This document shows positions 1 through 9,789 of a DNA stretch of 64,000 nt, piece after piece. The notes below the pieces were generated by a model. That model had not been told where the DNA came from. It did not search any database and saw only the letters and a program-made list of their open reading frames with translations. The DNA comes from an uncultured Porphyromonas sp. (GTDB lineage Bacteria > Bacteroidota > Bacteroidia > Bacteroidales > Porphyromonadaceae). Where the stretch lies: positions 29,640 through 93,639 of the forward strand of contig CALTVJ010000002.1 in NCBI GenBank assembly GCA_943912835.1, written 5' to 3'. Made by a program: the position numbers and the translations under genes. The stretch's first letter is position 1. Each line of letters begins with the position of its first letter.

Positions 1-597
1 ATTGGTGTTGTTTCTGGTCCTTGTCATGCCGAAGAAATAGCCCAAGAGCGACGTTCTTACCTTACGGTAGGTTGTTTTGATATCCGTAAAGCGGAGGTTA
101 TGAGTCGTCTCTTTACTAATAGTTATGTCCACTGTTCTATAAGCCGAGATGTGGTTGGAATAGAGTATGCTGCTGTTTTAAAAAATATATATGCTATTGC
201 ATCGGGGATATCCCATGGCCTAAATAGGGGGGACAACTTTCAAAGTGTTTTGATAAGTAATGCAATTGCCGAGATGAGTAGTTTTGTCGGAGTTGTTCAT
301 TTATTGAGACGTGATGTCACAGAGAGTGTTTACCTCGGGGATTTGCTTGTGACAGCATACAGCTCTCATAGTAGAAATCGAACCTTTGGAACCATGATTG
401 GTAAAGGCTATACAGTTAAAGCAGCTCAAGTAGAGATGAATATGGTTGCCGAAGGATATTATGGTGCGAAATGTATTCATGGGGTAAATCAGCAGTATGG
501 GGTGCATATGCCGATTGCTACTGCTATTTATGAAATATTATATCAAGGAGCATCTGTCGAAGATACGATAGAGCGTTTGAGTAAAAAATTTAGATAA
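1..597 (+). CDS. gpsA: Glycerol-3-phosphate dehydrogenase [NAD(P)+], 5'-truncated by window edge
   Basis: This enzyme reduces dihydroxyacetone phosphate to sn-glycerol 3-phosphate for phospholipid synthesis in the cytoplasm. The frame is open from base 1, so the gene starts outside the window and only about 198 C-terminal residues are visible. The first residues contain SGPCHAEE, the family's SGP(S)HAEE substrate-site motif. Further on are an A-x-L-K-N-I-Y-A-I-A-x-G helix with the catalytic Lys and S-R-N-R-T-F-G, which binds the product phosphate. The internal ATG at 100 is not the start, because conserved sequence precedes it. pgi follows after 16 bases on the same strand. The cofactor-binding N-terminal domain is not visible. 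Confidence 0.93.
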   Translation: MGVVSGPCHAEEIAQERRSYLTVGCFDIRKAEVMSRLFTNSYVHCSISRDVVGIEYAAVLKNIYAIASGISHGLNRGDNFQSVLISNAIAEMSSFVGVVHLLRRDVTESVYLGDLLVTAYSSHSRNRTFGTMIGKGYTVKAAQVEMNMVAEGYYGAKCIHGVNQQYGVHMPIATAIYEILYQGASVEDTIERLSKKFR

Positions 598-613
598 TAA
601 GATTTTATAGTTT

Positions 614-1957
614 ATGGAAAGAATTAAATTAGACCTTTCTGGTATCGATGGATTTGTTCAAGCCCAAGATGTGAATTTATTGACAGAGAAGAGTCTTCAA
701 TATAACCAAATGCTGCACGATGGTACTGGAATTGGGAATGATTTTTTAGGTTGGGTAGATTTACCTTCAAATATTACAGAGGAGCAATTTGTGGCTATTG
801 AAGCTGTTGCTTCGAGGCTTAGAAAAAGCTGTGACTATATCGTAAGTATTGGTATCGGAGGAAGTTATCTTGGAGTTCGAGCAGTTCAAGAGGCTTTGTC
901 TAATAGCTTTCACTGGCTAGAAAAGGATACAAGTAATCCTATTCTCATCTATGCTGGACACAATATCGGTGAAGATTATTTAAAAGAGCTAACTCAATTT
1001 TTAAAAGGGAAGCGTTTTGGCTTAATCAATATCTCAAAAAGTGGAACGACGACAGAGCCAGCCATTGCTTTTAGAATTCTTAAAAGCTTACTTGAGGAGC
1101 AGGTTGGGAAGGATGAGGCTAAGAGATTAATTGTAGCAATTACAGATAAGGAAAAAGGAGCGCTTCGGACTTTAGCTACCAATGAAGGCTATGATACTTT
1201 CGTAATACCTGATGATATTGGAGGACGGTTCTCTGTCCTTACTCCAGTAGGGCTCTTGCCTTTAGCCACCGCAGGGTTCAATATCAGAGAACTTGTCAAA
1301 GGAGCAAAAGACTTTAGCGTTACGGTCGGTCGTGATAGCTCTTTTGAGGAGAACATTTCAGCTCAGTATGCCGTTGCACGAAATGCGCTATATAAATCTG
1401 GTAAAAAGATAGAAATTGTAGCCAACTATCACCCTAAAATGCATTATGTTGCAGAGTGGTGGAAGCAACTTTATGGAGAAAGTGAAGGTAAAGAGCATAA
1501 AGGGATCTTTAATGCTGCAGTAGATCTCTCTGCAGATTTACATTCCATGGGGCAATGGATTCAAGAGGGGGAAAGATCAATTTTTGAAACTGTCATCTCT
1601 GTAGAGAAGTCTGATTTTGAAATGCGTATTCCTCTAGATAAGGACAATCTTGATGGTTTAAACTATTTATCTGGTCGTAGAGTTGACGAGGTCAATAAAA
1701 TGGCAGAGTTGGGTACTCGCATGGCTCATATTGATGGCCGAGTTCCTAATATAAGAGTGGTTCTTCCGAAATTGAATGAATACTATATTGGTCAACTATT
1801 CTATTTTTTTGAGAAAGCTGTTGGAATAAGTGGCTATATGCTTGGTGTTAATCCGTTTAATCAACCTGGAGTTGAAGCGTATAAGTCTAATATGTTTGCC
1901 TTATTAGAAAAGCCAGGGCATGAGGATGCAACTGAAGCTATAAAAAAACGGTTATAG
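614..1957 (+). CDS. pgi: Glucose-6-phosphate isomerase
   Basis: It interconverts glucose 6-phosphate and fructose 6-phosphate in glycolysis and gluconeogenesis. At 447 residues it matches the shorter bacterial PGI form. The sugar-phosphate loop [10 protein letters not shown] and the PGI signature [11 protein letters not shown] (from about residue 203) are present, as is the C-terminal [11 protein letters not shown] segment. The ATG lies 16 bases after gpsA, and the next gene follows after 6 bases, so co-transcription is likely. Nothing looks damaged. Confidence 0.97.
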   Translation: MERIKLDLSGIDGFVQAQDVNLLTEKSLQYNQMLHDGTGIGNDFLGWVDLPSNITEEQFVAIEAVASRLRKSCDYIVSIGIGGSYLGVRAVQEALSNSFHWLEKDTSNPILIYAGHNIGEDYLKELTQFLKGKRFGLINISKSGTTTEPAIAFRILKSLLEEQVGKDEAKRLIVAITDKEKGALRTLATNEGYDTFVIPDDIGGRFSVLTPVGLLPLATAGFNIRELVKGAKDFSVTVGRDSSFEENISAQYAVARNALYKSGKKIEIVANYHPKMHYVAEWWKQLYGESEGKEHKGIFNAAVDLSADLHSMGQWIQEGERSIFETVISVEKSDFEMRIPLDKDNLDGLNYLSGRRVDEVNKMAELGTRMAHIDGRVPNIRVVLPKLNEYYIGQLFYFFEKAVGISGYMLGVNPFNQPGVEAYKSNMFALLEKPGHEDATEAIKKRL

Positions 1958-1963
1958 TGCCTT

Positions 1964-2599
1964 ATGAGGGATTATAATAATAAATTGTCTCCAATACGTA
2001 TGCCTGAATATGGACGTCATGTCCAGAGAATGGTTGAATATACTATTGCTGTAGAAGATAAAGTTAAGCGAAACAGCTTAGCTGAGACTATTGTTCAGGT
2101 AATGAATGGATTAGCTCCAGAGTTGAAAGATAATCAAGTTGGGAAACAGATATATTGGGATCATCTTGCTATAATATCAGACTTCCAACTTGATGTGGAC
2201 TACCCTTCTGGCACTATTACTCAAGATCAATTAAATGCGAAGGTTGAGAAGCCAGCATATAAAGTAGGTCACAGTGCATATCGATATTATGGGGACATTT
2301 TGCACACAATGATAAAGAAGGTTTCGGCAATGCCATTAGGAAAAGATCGGTCTGAAATGGAATACTTTATAACCTTACAAATGAAACGTTCTTATATGAC
2401 TTGGAATAGTGAATTAGTCGAGGATATAAAGATTTTTAAAGATCTATACGTCCTTAGTGATGGTCAAATCCTTCTTACACCAGAAGAGTGCAAAATTATA
2501 TTGAATCCTAATACTTTAGACAGAGTCGGGAAGCAAAAAAATAACCGAAAATCTCAAGCTGCTCTGAAATTGACGGGAAAAAATTCGAAGAGAAAGTAA
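1964..2599 (+). CDS. DUF4290 family protein of unknown function
   Basis: This 211-residue soluble protein matches the Bacteroidota-specific DUF4290 family, as I recognise it from the N-terminal pattern L-x-x-P-E-Y-G-R-x-x-Q-x-M-V-E-Y and the following W-D-H-L segment. It has no signal peptide or membrane helix. The last 25 residues are rich in Lys, Asn and Arg, which suggests contact with nucleic acid or another acidic partner, but that is only inference. It sits between pgi (6 bases) and murA (15 bases) and is almost certainly co-transcribed with both. The function is unknown and I do not assign one. Confidence 0.85.
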   Translation: MRDYNNKLSPIRMPEYGRHVQRMVEYTIAVEDKVKRNSLAETIVQVMNGLAPELKDNQVGKQIYWDHLAIISDFQLDVDYPSGTITQDQLNAKVEKPAYKVGHSAYRYYGDILHTMIKKVSAMPLGKDRSEMEYFITLQMKRSYMTWNSELVEDIKIFKDLYVLSDGQILLTPEECKIILNPNTLDRVGKQKNNRKSQAALKLTGKNSKRK

Positions 2600-2614
2600 T
2601 AAAAATCTAAAAAT

Positions 2615-3928
2615 ATGGCATCATATATAATTGAAGGGGGCTATAGTTTGCAAGGTGACATTACACCTCAGGGAGCTAAAAATGAGGCACTACAAATTAT
2701 TTCAGCAATCCTACTAACAGATGAACTTGTTACGGTACGTAATGTTCCTAATATCTTGGATGTAAATAATCTGATTGATTTGTTGAGGCAGATTGGAGTA
2801 AAGATAGAAAGATTAGATGACCATGGGACCTATAGTTTTCAGGCAGATGATGTCAATTTAGAGTTCTTAGATAGCGATCAATTTCTTCAACGAAGTAGAG
2901 CTTTAAGAGGGTCTATTATGACTGTTGGTGCTTTACTTGGGCGTTTTGGGCGTGGTGTTTTTCCTAAGCCTGGAGGGGATAAAATTGGTCGGAGGAAATT
3001 AGATACTCATCTTCTGGGTTTTATTGAACTTGGGGCTACGTGTGTATATGTTCAAGAAAAACAGGCATATCTCTTAGAGGCTAAGGATGGGCTAAAAGGT
3101 AAATACATGCTTCTGGATGAAGCGTCTGTTACAGGTACTGCTAATATTTTGATGGCTGCTTGTCTTGCTGAAGGTGAAACAGTAATTTATAATGCCGCTT
3201 GTGAACCATACCTACAGCAGTTAAGTAAGATGCTTGTACGCATGGGAGCTAAAATAACAGGTATTGGTTCCAATAGATTAGTGATTCAGGGGGTTGAGAA
3301 GCTTCGAGGAACTGAGCATCGAATCTTACCCGATATGATTGAGATTGGCAGTTTTATTGGAATGGCAGCTATGACAGGGAGTGAGCTTACAATCAAAAAT
3401 TGTAGTATCCCAGATTTAGGTCCAATTCCGAGTGCATTTCGTCGATTAGGGATTACAGTAGATGAAATTGGTGATGATCTCTATATTCCACGTCATGAAA
3501 GTTATGAAATCGATACATTTATGGATGGATCAATATTAACAATTGCTGATGCACCATGGCCAGGACTAACACCAGATTTGCTGAGTGTTTTTCTAGTTGT
3601 AGCGACTCAAGCTAAGGGGTGTGTTTTAATTCATCAAAAAATGTTTGAGAGTCGTCTCTTTTTTGTCGATAAGTTAATTGATATGGGGGCTCAAATAATG
3701 TTATGTGATCCACACAGGGCTACTGTTATTGGTTTAGGCAAAAGGAATCGTTTAAAATCAGCTACGATGTCTTCTCCAGATATTAGAGCAGGAATAGCCC
3801 TTCTTATTGCAGCTATGAGTGCAGATGGTACAAGCGTGATTCATAATGCGGAGCAGATAGATAGAGGTTATCAAAATATAGCAGATCGACTCAATGCTCT
3901 TGGTGCTAGAATAACGAAGGTATCATAA
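2615..3928 (+). CDS. murA: UDP-N-acetylglucosamine 1-carboxyvinyltransferase
   Basis: MurA transfers enolpyruvate from PEP to UDP-GlcNAc, the first committed step of peptidoglycan synthesis. The 437 residues cover the whole inside-out alpha/beta barrel, starting with the G-A-K-N-E motif near residue 20. The active-site loop reads PGGDKIGRRKLD, with Asp at residue 122 where E. coli has catalytic Cys115 (PGGC). Asp at this site is known from Mycobacterium and Chlamydia MurA and gives intrinsic fosfomycin resistance, so this enzyme is probably active but fosfomycin-insensitive. A hairpin terminator follows the stop codon. Confidence 0.95.
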   Translation: MASYIIEGGYSLQGDITPQGAKNEALQIISAILLTDELVTVRNVPNILDVNNLIDLLRQIGVKIERLDDHGTYSFQADDVNLEFLDSDQFLQRSRALRGSIMTVGALLGRFGRGVFPKPGGDKIGRRKLDTHLLGFIELGATCVYVQEKQAYLLEAKDGLKGKYMLLDEASVTGTANILMAACLAEGETVIYNAACEPYLQQLSKMLVRMGAKITGIGSNRLVIQGVEKLRGTEHRILPDMIEIGSFIGMAAMTGSELTIKNCSIPDLGPIPSAFRRLGITVDEIGDDLYIPRHESYEIDTFMDGSILTIADAPWPGLTPDLLSVFLVVATQAKGCVLIHQKMFESRLFFVDKLIDMGAQIMLCDPHRATVIGLGKRNRLKSATMSSPDIRAGIALLIAAMSADGTSVIHNAEQIDRGYQNIADRLNALGARITKVS

Positions 3929-3948
3929 TCTGCATCGTTTTCTGAAGA

Positions 3949-3996
3949 CCGCTCTCCTTAAGTAGTTTATATGCTTGGGAGGGCGGAGTATTTTTA
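3949..3996 (+). terminator. Probable intrinsic terminator after murA
   Basis: The arms CCGCTCTCC and GGGAGGGCGG pair imperfectly with G-T wobbles around a loop of about 15 bases, and a T-rich run (ATTTTTATA) follows. It lies 20 bases after the murA stop, and the next gene starts at 4050. It probably ends the gpsA-pgi-murA transcript. Confidence 0.6.
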
Positions 3997-4049
3997 TATT
4001 TCCTATTTGATGAGAAGAGTCCTGTAGTCGGATAAAATAATTAATTCTT

Positions 4050-6098
4050 ATGAGATACGATCAAGTTTGGCAAGACTTCAAGCCCCATATGCTCAAATTT
4101 TCTCTCTTTTTATTGGTGTCTTTGTTGATTTCTTTTTTGGTTCCAATAAAAAGGAGTTCTCGCTTTTTGTATACTAATGGGAAGCCTTGGCAAAGTAGCT
4201 TATTGACAGCTCCATATGATTTCCCAATACTGAAAAGCGAAGATCAGATACAAAAAGAGCGCGATAGTATTGCTAGGAGAAATAAACCTGTTTATACATT
4301 GGATCGAGATTTGGGTCTGTTGATGATACAGGAATTAAGAGATGAATATCAAGCTCATCTAAATAAGATTGTCCCTAGTGAATACTTTGCATATTTAAAT
4401 GACAAGCTAGAATCATACTATGCTGTTGGGATTATTCCTATAAAGGAGCTCAAAAGGTTAAGGGATGAGAATAAGCTAGAAGTATTTTTATTAAAGGATG
4501 GTAATGAATTAGAGACTATACCTATTACGAGTCTCCTTACGATGAAAGAAGTGCTTGAAGATATCATTCAAGGGCTTCCCAAAAATTTAGATCCTGAAGT
4601 TTTATCTCGTTTTAACATAAATGTTTTCTTGAAAGAAAATGTGCTATTTAACGAAGAGTTTACCAATCGTTTTCTAGAAGAAGAATTGAGTAATATATCT
4701 CAGTCAACCAGTATGGTACAGGCTGGTCAACGTATAGTAGATAAAGGAGAAATTGTGACATGGGAAATATACAATCAGTTACGCTCTTTAGAAAAAGAGG
4801 AAGAGCGACGTCTAGGAGAGAGCATTCATATATATCAAAGTAGGGTGGGCTTCTTTTTGATTATTACATCATCTTTCTTTTTATTAGCTCTTGCTTTAAT
4901 CTTTTTGTCAAATCATTTTATTCCAAGTTATAAAAATTTAAGTCTGATATTTATAACGGTTTCGATTTTTGTTGTAACTACAGCTTATGTAAGTTTTTAC
5001 GGATTCTTTAGCATTTATGCTATTCCATATGTGATGGCTGTTATTTTATTGCGTACGTTTATGGATAGCTATACCTCACTATTGGGTTTCCTTGTTACGG
5101 TTCTCTTATCAGCTCTTTTTGTTGCGGAGCCATTGAGCTTTTTTGTGATTCAACTTCTTTCAGGACTTTCCGCTTTAATTGTGTTACAGAAGCTTACGAG
5201 TAGAGGTAAGATGATACGAGCGGCCTTTGTTGTATATCTAGTTTATACGATATCGTATTTAGGTATGTACTGTATAAGATCTGGAAGCATTGATTATGCG
5301 TATTGGAAAATACAGCTTGTGTTTGGGGTAAATTTGATTTTTTTGAATTTTACCTATATTTTATCGGCTATTGTAGAACGAGTTTTTGGCTATGTTTCTA
5401 ATGTTAGTTTGGTTGAATTAAGTGATATTCAGAGCCCTTTGTTAAAGGAACTAAGTGAGGTTGCACCAGGAACATTTCAACATTCGTTACAAGTATCAAT
5501 ATTGGCAGCAGATGCTACAGATAAAATAGGAGGAGATGTTCAGCTAATTAGAGCAGGGGCTTTATATCACGATATTGGGAAAATAAAAAATCCTGCTTAT
5601 TTTACTGAAAATCAAGGTGGAACTAATCCTCACGATTTACTTACAGAGGAGGAAAGTGCGGCGATCATAGTACGGCATGTTACAGATGGCATTGCTCTTG
5701 CTCAAAAGCATGGATTACCTGTTCAAATTATTGATTTTATTAGGACTCATCATGGAGATAGCCTTGTTAGATATTTTTATACAACTTATTGTAATCAACA
5801 TCCAGATCAAGACGTTGATAAGATGTTGTTTTCTTATCAAGGTCCTAGACCTTTTACGAGGGAACAGGGGATTCTTATGTTGGCAGATGCTACAGAAGCA
5901 AGCAGTCGTAGCTTGAGCGATTATACAGTTGAGGGATTAACTAAGCACGTAGTAAAAATAGTTGATAATATTGTTGCTGAAGGATTACTCGCGGATACTC
6001 CTTTGAGTTTTAAAGATATTCAGATTATAAAAAAATCATTCGTTTCAAAGCTCATGACAATGTATCATTCTAGAATATCTTATCCAGACAAGAAATAA
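4050..6098 (+). CDS. PgpH-type 7TM-HD phosphodiesterase
   Basis: This 682-residue membrane protein has the PgpH/YqfF architecture. It has one N-terminal membrane helix (about 16-33), a long extracytoplasmic 7TMR-HDED domain (about 45-260), a block of seven or so helices (about 265-465), and a cytoplasmic HD domain. The HD motif is visible as Y-H-D-I-G-K near residue 505, followed by R-T-H-H-G-D. In Listeria PgpH this family hydrolyses cyclic di-AMP to 5'-pApA, so the same role is likely here by family. No diadenylate cyclase gene lies nearby. aroK follows after 2 bases, which implies one transcript. Confidence 0.88.
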   Translation: MRYDQVWQDFKPHMLKFSLFLLVSLLISFLVPIKRSSRFLYTNGKPWQSSLLTAPYDFPILKSEDQIQKERDSIARRNKPVYTLDRDLGLLMIQELRDEYQAHLNKIVPSEYFAYLNDKLESYYAVGIIPIKELKRLRDENKLEVFLLKDGNELETIPITSLLTMKEVLEDIIQGLPKNLDPEVLSRFNINVFLKENVLFNEEFTNRFLEEELSNISQSTSMVQAGQRIVDKGEIVTWEIYNQLRSLEKEEERRLGESIHIYQSRVGFFLIITSSFFLLALALIFLSNHFIPSYKNLSLIFITVSIFVVTTAYVSFYGFFSIYAIPYVMAVILLRTFMDSYTSLLGFLVTVLLSALFVAEPLSFFVIQLLSGLSALIVLQKLTSRGKMIRAAFVVYLVYTISYLGMYCIRSGSIDYAYWKIQLVFGVNLIFLNFTYILSAIVERVFGYVSNVSLVELSDIQSPLLKELSEVAPGTFQHSLQVSILAADATDKIGGDVQLIRAGALYHDIGKIKNPAYFTENQGGTNPHDLLTEEESAAIIVRHVTDGIALAQKHGLPVQIIDFIRTHHGDSLVRYFYTTYCNQHPDQDVDKMLFSYQGPRPFTREQGILMLADATEASSRSLSDYTVEGLTKHVVKIVDNIVAEGLLADTPLSFKDIQIIKKSFVSKLMTMYHSRISYPDKK

Positions 6099-6100
6099 CG

Positions 6101-6640
6101 ATGAGACCAATCTTTTTAATTGGCTATATGGGCGCCGGAAAATCAACCTTAGGGCGTAAACTTGCAGATGAATTAAACTTGCAATTTATAGATACAGATA
6201 CGTTTATTGAGAATAGATTTAGAGAGCGTATTAGAGATATGTTTCTTCGAGTAGGAGAGGAGGCATTTCGCTTAAAAGAACACTATGTCATAGAGGAGCT
6301 TTCTGGAATACAAGATTGTATTATCGCAACAGGAGGAGGGCTACCATGTTTTCATAATAATATGGAAATAATGAAGTCTTCAGGCCTGACTTTATACTTA
6401 GAGGCATCGCCTGAACAATTGGCAGAAAGATTAGAGTTGTGCAAACGTACACGTCCAACGATTTACAATAAGGAGGGTACTGAGCTATTGCAACATATAA
6501 AAGAAGCATTGTCTATTCGAGAGATTACATATCAAAAGGCAGATTTAATTGTTTCAATAGCTTCAGTTGTAAATGCTGAGAGTGAGCTATATTTAGCAAA
6601 AAGTATAGCACATCAAATTCGAAACATGATAGCTTTATGA
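6101..6640 (+). CDS. aroK: Shikimate kinase
   Basis: It phosphorylates shikimate with ATP in the chorismate pathway. The 179 residues are the usual length. Walker A is GYMGAGKS at 8-15, followed by the D-T-D shikimate-binding motif and R near residue 60. A-T-G-G-G-L-P near residue 80 is the family's second glycine motif, and R-T-R-P is the lid arginine segment. The stop codon overlaps the next start (ATGA at 6637-6640), so aroK and pdxB are translationally coupled. Confidence 0.96.
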   Translation: MRPIFLIGYMGAGKSTLGRKLADELNLQFIDTDTFIENRFRERIRDMFLRVGEEAFRLKEHYVIEELSGIQDCIIATGGGLPCFHNNMEIMKSSGLTLYLEASPEQLAERLELCKRTRPTIYNKEGTELLQHIKEALSIREITYQKADLIVSIASVVNAESELYLAKSIAHQIRNMIAL

Positions 6641-7740
6641 AGGTTGTAGTAGAATCATCAGTACCTTTTTTAAAGGGTATTATTGAGAAGTATGTTGACC
6701 CAGTCTACTTGGATAATAAACATATAACAAATGAAAGTATTCGTGATGCGGATGCCTTAATTGTTCGGAGTGTAACAAAGTGTACCGAAGAACTTCTTGC
6801 TGGAACATCGGTACGTTTCATTGCTACAGCTACTGCTGGAGTAGATCATATCGATATTGAATATTGTGAGAGAGAAGGTATTGTTTGGAGTAATGCTCCA
6901 GGATGTAACGCTATCGCTGTTGCACAATATGTTTTTTCTTGTTTGAGCTATTTGGCGATAAATACTTCTCAAAGTTTACGAGGAAAAGTTATTGGAATAG
7001 TCGGTGTAGGTCATGTTGGCCGTGAAGTTGAGCGTATTGCTCGTTCTATAGGTATGTTGCCGTTACTCTATGATCCACCAAGAGCCGAAGTCGAAGGAAT
7101 AGAGAGTTTTTCCTCTTTAGATGAACTATTAGAAAAGAGTGATATAATAACTCTACATGTACCTTTGAATTCGGAAACAAAGCACTTAATAACCAAAGAG
7201 CTATTAGCTAAATGCAAGCGAACCCCTATTTTAATTAATGCTTGTCGAGGAGCAGTTTGTGAAACAGAAGCTTTGATATGGGCTAGATCTGTGGGGCTTA
7301 TAAAACGACTAGTTATTGATTGTTGGGAAAATGAACCTGATATTTCGAGTGAACTTGTGCAACATGCAGATTTGGCTACTCCTCACATTGCTGGTTTTTC
7401 TGCTGATGGCAAGCATAGAGGTTCTCGTATGGCTTTTTTGGCTCTCAGTGATTTCTATTCTTTGGGGGCATCAACAGAACTACTTATTCCCAAAGAGTTA
7501 AATAGCCCGAAAGAAAATATAGTTTTGGAGGGCTATGATGTATCAGAACAAATACCGCAAGCATTCTTAGCAACTTTGGATCTTCGAGATACTTCTCTTG
7601 ATTTGAAGAGAAATCCTAAGAACTTTGAATTACTTCGTAAATCATATGTTTATCCAAGAGAGATGTCTGCTTATTCTGTTGTGGGGGAGCATCGGTTATT
7701 AAGTCCCGTTTTTAAGGGAATTGGATTTATTCTTTCTTAG
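6637..7740 (+). CDS. pdxB: 4-phosphoerythronate dehydrogenase
   Basis: PdxB oxidises 4-phospho-D-erythronate in the DXP-dependent route to pyridoxal phosphate. The 367-residue protein is a D-2-hydroxyacid dehydrogenase with the NAD motif G-x-V-G-x-V-G-x-x-V near residue 125. Conserved catalytic Arg, Glu and His lie in N-A-C-R-G-A, the W-E-N-E-P segment and the T-P-H-I-A-G segment. It is longer at the C-terminus than simple members of the superfamily, as PdxB is because of its dimerisation domain. It overlaps aroK by four bases and the annotated cls start by 20. Confidence 0.93.
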   Translation: MKVVVESSVPFLKGIIEKYVDPVYLDNKHITNESIRDADALIVRSVTKCTEELLAGTSVRFIATATAGVDHIDIEYCEREGIVWSNAPGCNAIAVAQYVFSCLSYLAINTSQSLRGKVIGIVGVGHVGREVERIARSIGMLPLLYDPPRAEVEGIESFSSLDELLEKSDIITLHVPLNSETKHLITKELLAKCKRTPILINACRGAVCETEALIWARSVGLIKRLVIDCWENEPDISSELVQHADLATPHIAGFSADGKHRGSRMAFLALSDFYSLGASTELLIPKELNSPKENIVLEGYDVSEQIPQAFLATLDLRDTSLDLKRNPKNFELLRKSYVYPREMSAYSVVGEHRLLSPVFKGIGFILS

Positions 7741-9190
7741 TATAAGTATGCCTTGGCCATTTGGACTATTAGTTGCAGTATATCTATTTACGATATTCGG
7801 AGTTATAACGACTGTTGTTTTGGAGAATAGGAATCCTCTCAAAACTTCTGCTTGGGTTTTGATTATTGGATTTATACCATTTATAGGTCTTTTGGCTTAT
7901 ATTGTCTTTGGACAGGAACAGAGAAAACTTTATCGTATTAATAAACGATACTACAAACGTTTGTCATCAAAACCGAAGTTAGTTTCTAGCTTTTCTAAGT
8001 CTTTAGGAGTCGAGCATACTTCACATGTTTGGAGGAAGTTAATGGCACTAGTAGAACGTAATGCTGAGAGTACTTTATTGTCTTTGGATCATTGTGATGT
8101 TTATGTTGATGGAAGGTCTTTTTATGAGGAGTTACTGCTTGATATAAGCAAGGCGCAAGGGCATATTCATATCGAATCCTACATATTTGAAAATGACGAG
8201 GTCTTTGATCGTCTCTCGGAGGCTTTGATCGCAAAACGAAAAGAAGGTCTCGATGTCCGTATTATATATGATTTCTTAGGTAGTTATGAAGTTCCCACTG
8301 AGCGCTGGGAATTTTTAAAGACGGCAGGAATACAGGTTTATTCTTTTCTCCCAGTAAGACTACCTTTATTATCTAGTACAGTAAATTATCGTAATCATCG
8401 TAAACTTACCATTATCGATGGAAATATTGCCTATGTTGGCGGAATGAATTTTGCCAAAAGGTATCAAGATGGTAATAAAATTGGTATATGGAGGGATACT
8501 CATTTCCGCCTTGTTGGAGATATTGTTCTTGCTCTGCAAACCGGTTTTTTGATGGATTGGTATTCAGTAGCTAAGCGAGTAGTGCATGTTGAACGTTTTT
8601 TTTCGAGTATTGAGTCTAAGTATCCTAGAGAACAAAAAAATAAAGCAATGGCTCAGGTCTTATTTGGAGGTCCCCTTGATGATTTTCAAGTAATAGAGCA
8701 AGCCCTGGTAAGCCTAATATATCAAGCCAAAAGAAGTATTCGTATCCAGACGCCGTATTTTCTCCCAACAGAGAGTTTGTATAATGCTCTATTAACAGTG
8801 GCTTTGTCCGGAGTATCGATAGAGCTAATGATTCCTTTGCATAGTGATTCTCGTCTTACTGGTTGGGCTATGGACTCATATTTATTACCATTGATGGAAT
8901 CTGGTATAAGGGTATATAGATACAAAAGAGGTTTTTTACATAGTAAATTAATAATTGTTGATGACGAGGTTTTGTGTATGGGGTCTGTAAATATGGATTT
9001 TCGTAGCCTAGAGCATAATTTTGAGTTGATGACGATTATATATGATGGTCTTTTGGTTGAAAAAATGAATGATATCTTCAGGCAAGATGTGACAGACTCT
9101 GAAATCTTAGATCTGAAAGTTTGGGCTAAACGTCCACTAAAAAAACGTTTTATCGAATCAACAATGAGGCTTTTTTCTCCCTTATTGTGA
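7721..9190 (+). CDS. cls: Cardiolipin synthase
   Basis: This inner-membrane enzyme condenses phosphatidylglycerol to cardiolipin. The 489 residues start with two membrane helices (about 10-30 and 43-63, the PLDc_N domain), followed by two phospholipase D domains. The catalytic HKD motifs are H226-x-K-x4-D and H407-x-K-x4-D. The ATG at 7721 overlaps pdxB by 20 bases. A second in-frame ATG at 7748 (MPWPFGLL) would avoid the overlap and keep both helices, so the start is uncertain by nine codons. A gap of 116 bases and a promoter element follow. Confidence 0.93.
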   Translation: MDLFFLSISMPWPFGLLVAVYLFTIFGVITTVVLENRNPLKTSAWVLIIGFIPFIGLLAYIVFGQEQRKLYRINKRYYKRLSSKPKLVSSFSKSLGVEHTSHVWRKLMALVERNAESTLLSLDHCDVYVDGRSFYEELLLDISKAQGHIHIESYIFENDEVFDRLSEALIAKRKEGLDVRIIYDFLGSYEVPTERWEFLKTAGIQVYSFLPVRLPLLSSTVNYRNHRKLTIIDGNIAYVGGMNFAKRYQDGNKIGIWRDTHFRLVGDIVLALQTGFLMDWYSVAKRVVHVERFFSSIESKYPREQKNKAMAQVLFGGPLDDFQVIEQALVSLIYQAKRSIRIQTPYFLPTESLYNALLTVALSGVSIELMIPLHSDSRLTGWAMDSYLLPLMESGIRVYRYKRGFLHSKLIIVDDEVLCMGSVNMDFRSLEHNFELMTIIYDGLLVEKMNDIFRQDVTDSEILDLKVWAKRPLKKRFIESTMRLFSPLL

Positions 9191-9271
9191 TTTTCTATAC
9201 TTCATGGGGTTAGGGATACAAGTATTTACACTACTAACATACAAAAATGGAGCTTTATTTTGTATTGTTGT

Positions 9272-9279
9272 ATCTTTGT
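9272..9279 (+). promoter_or_regulatory. -7 promoter element upstream of queF
   Basis: TATCTTTG is an exact match to the Bacteroidota -7 consensus TAnnTTTG. It lies 28 bases before the queF ATG, in a 116-base spacer with no other gene. I see no good -33 TTTG at the usual spacing, so the call rests on the -7 element alone. Confidence 0.5.
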
Positions 9280-9306
9280 AATATAACAATCTAAGAAATA
9301 TGAATT

Positions 9307-9777
9307 ATGGCAAGTACTAGAGATAAAGATAATGAACTACATGCTCTCGGTGGGCATACCGAATATAAGCAAGACTATGCTCCCGAAGTATTAGAAGCCT
9401 TTACTAATAGACATCAAGATGGGGATTATTGGGTGCGTTTTCATTGCCCAGAATTTACTAGTTTGTGTCCGATTACAGCACAACCTGATTTTGCTACGAT
9501 CTATATCAGTTACATTCCTGATGTTAAAATGGTCGAGAGTAAGAGTCTTAAGCTTTATCTCTTTAGCTTTCGTAACCATGGTGCATTTCATGAGGATTGT
9601 GTAAATATTATCATGAAGGATCTTATCAAATTGATGGAGCCTAGATACATCGAAGTTTTAGGTGACTTTACCCCTAGAGGTGGTATTAGTATTTTGCCCT
9701 TTTGTTCGTGGGGGAAACCCGGAACAAAATACGAAGCAATGGCACAGCAGCGTTTGCTTAATTATCCCATAAAATAG
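9307..9777 (+). CDS. queF: NADPH-dependent 7-cyano-7-deazaguanine reductase
   Basis: QueF reduces preQ0 to preQ1 in queuosine biosynthesis. The 156 residues fit the short unimodular (Bacillus-type) form. The nucleophilic Cys54 (S-L-C-P-I-T) and general acid Asp61 are in their family positions, and the signature [12 protein letters not shown] near residue 77 is the NADPH/QueF motif. The lipid kinase gene follows after 12 bases. Another queuosine gene, queD, lies 7 kb downstream on the same strand. Confidence 0.97.
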   Translation: MASTRDKDNELHALGGHTEYKQDYAPEVLEAFTNRHQDGDYWVRFHCPEFTSLCPITAQPDFATIYISYIPDVKMVESKSLKLYLFSFRNHGAFHEDCVNIIMKDLIKLMEPRYIEVLGDFTPRGGISILPFCSWGKPGTKYEAMAQQRLLNYPIK

Positions 9778-9789
9778 ACTCAAAGTGAT

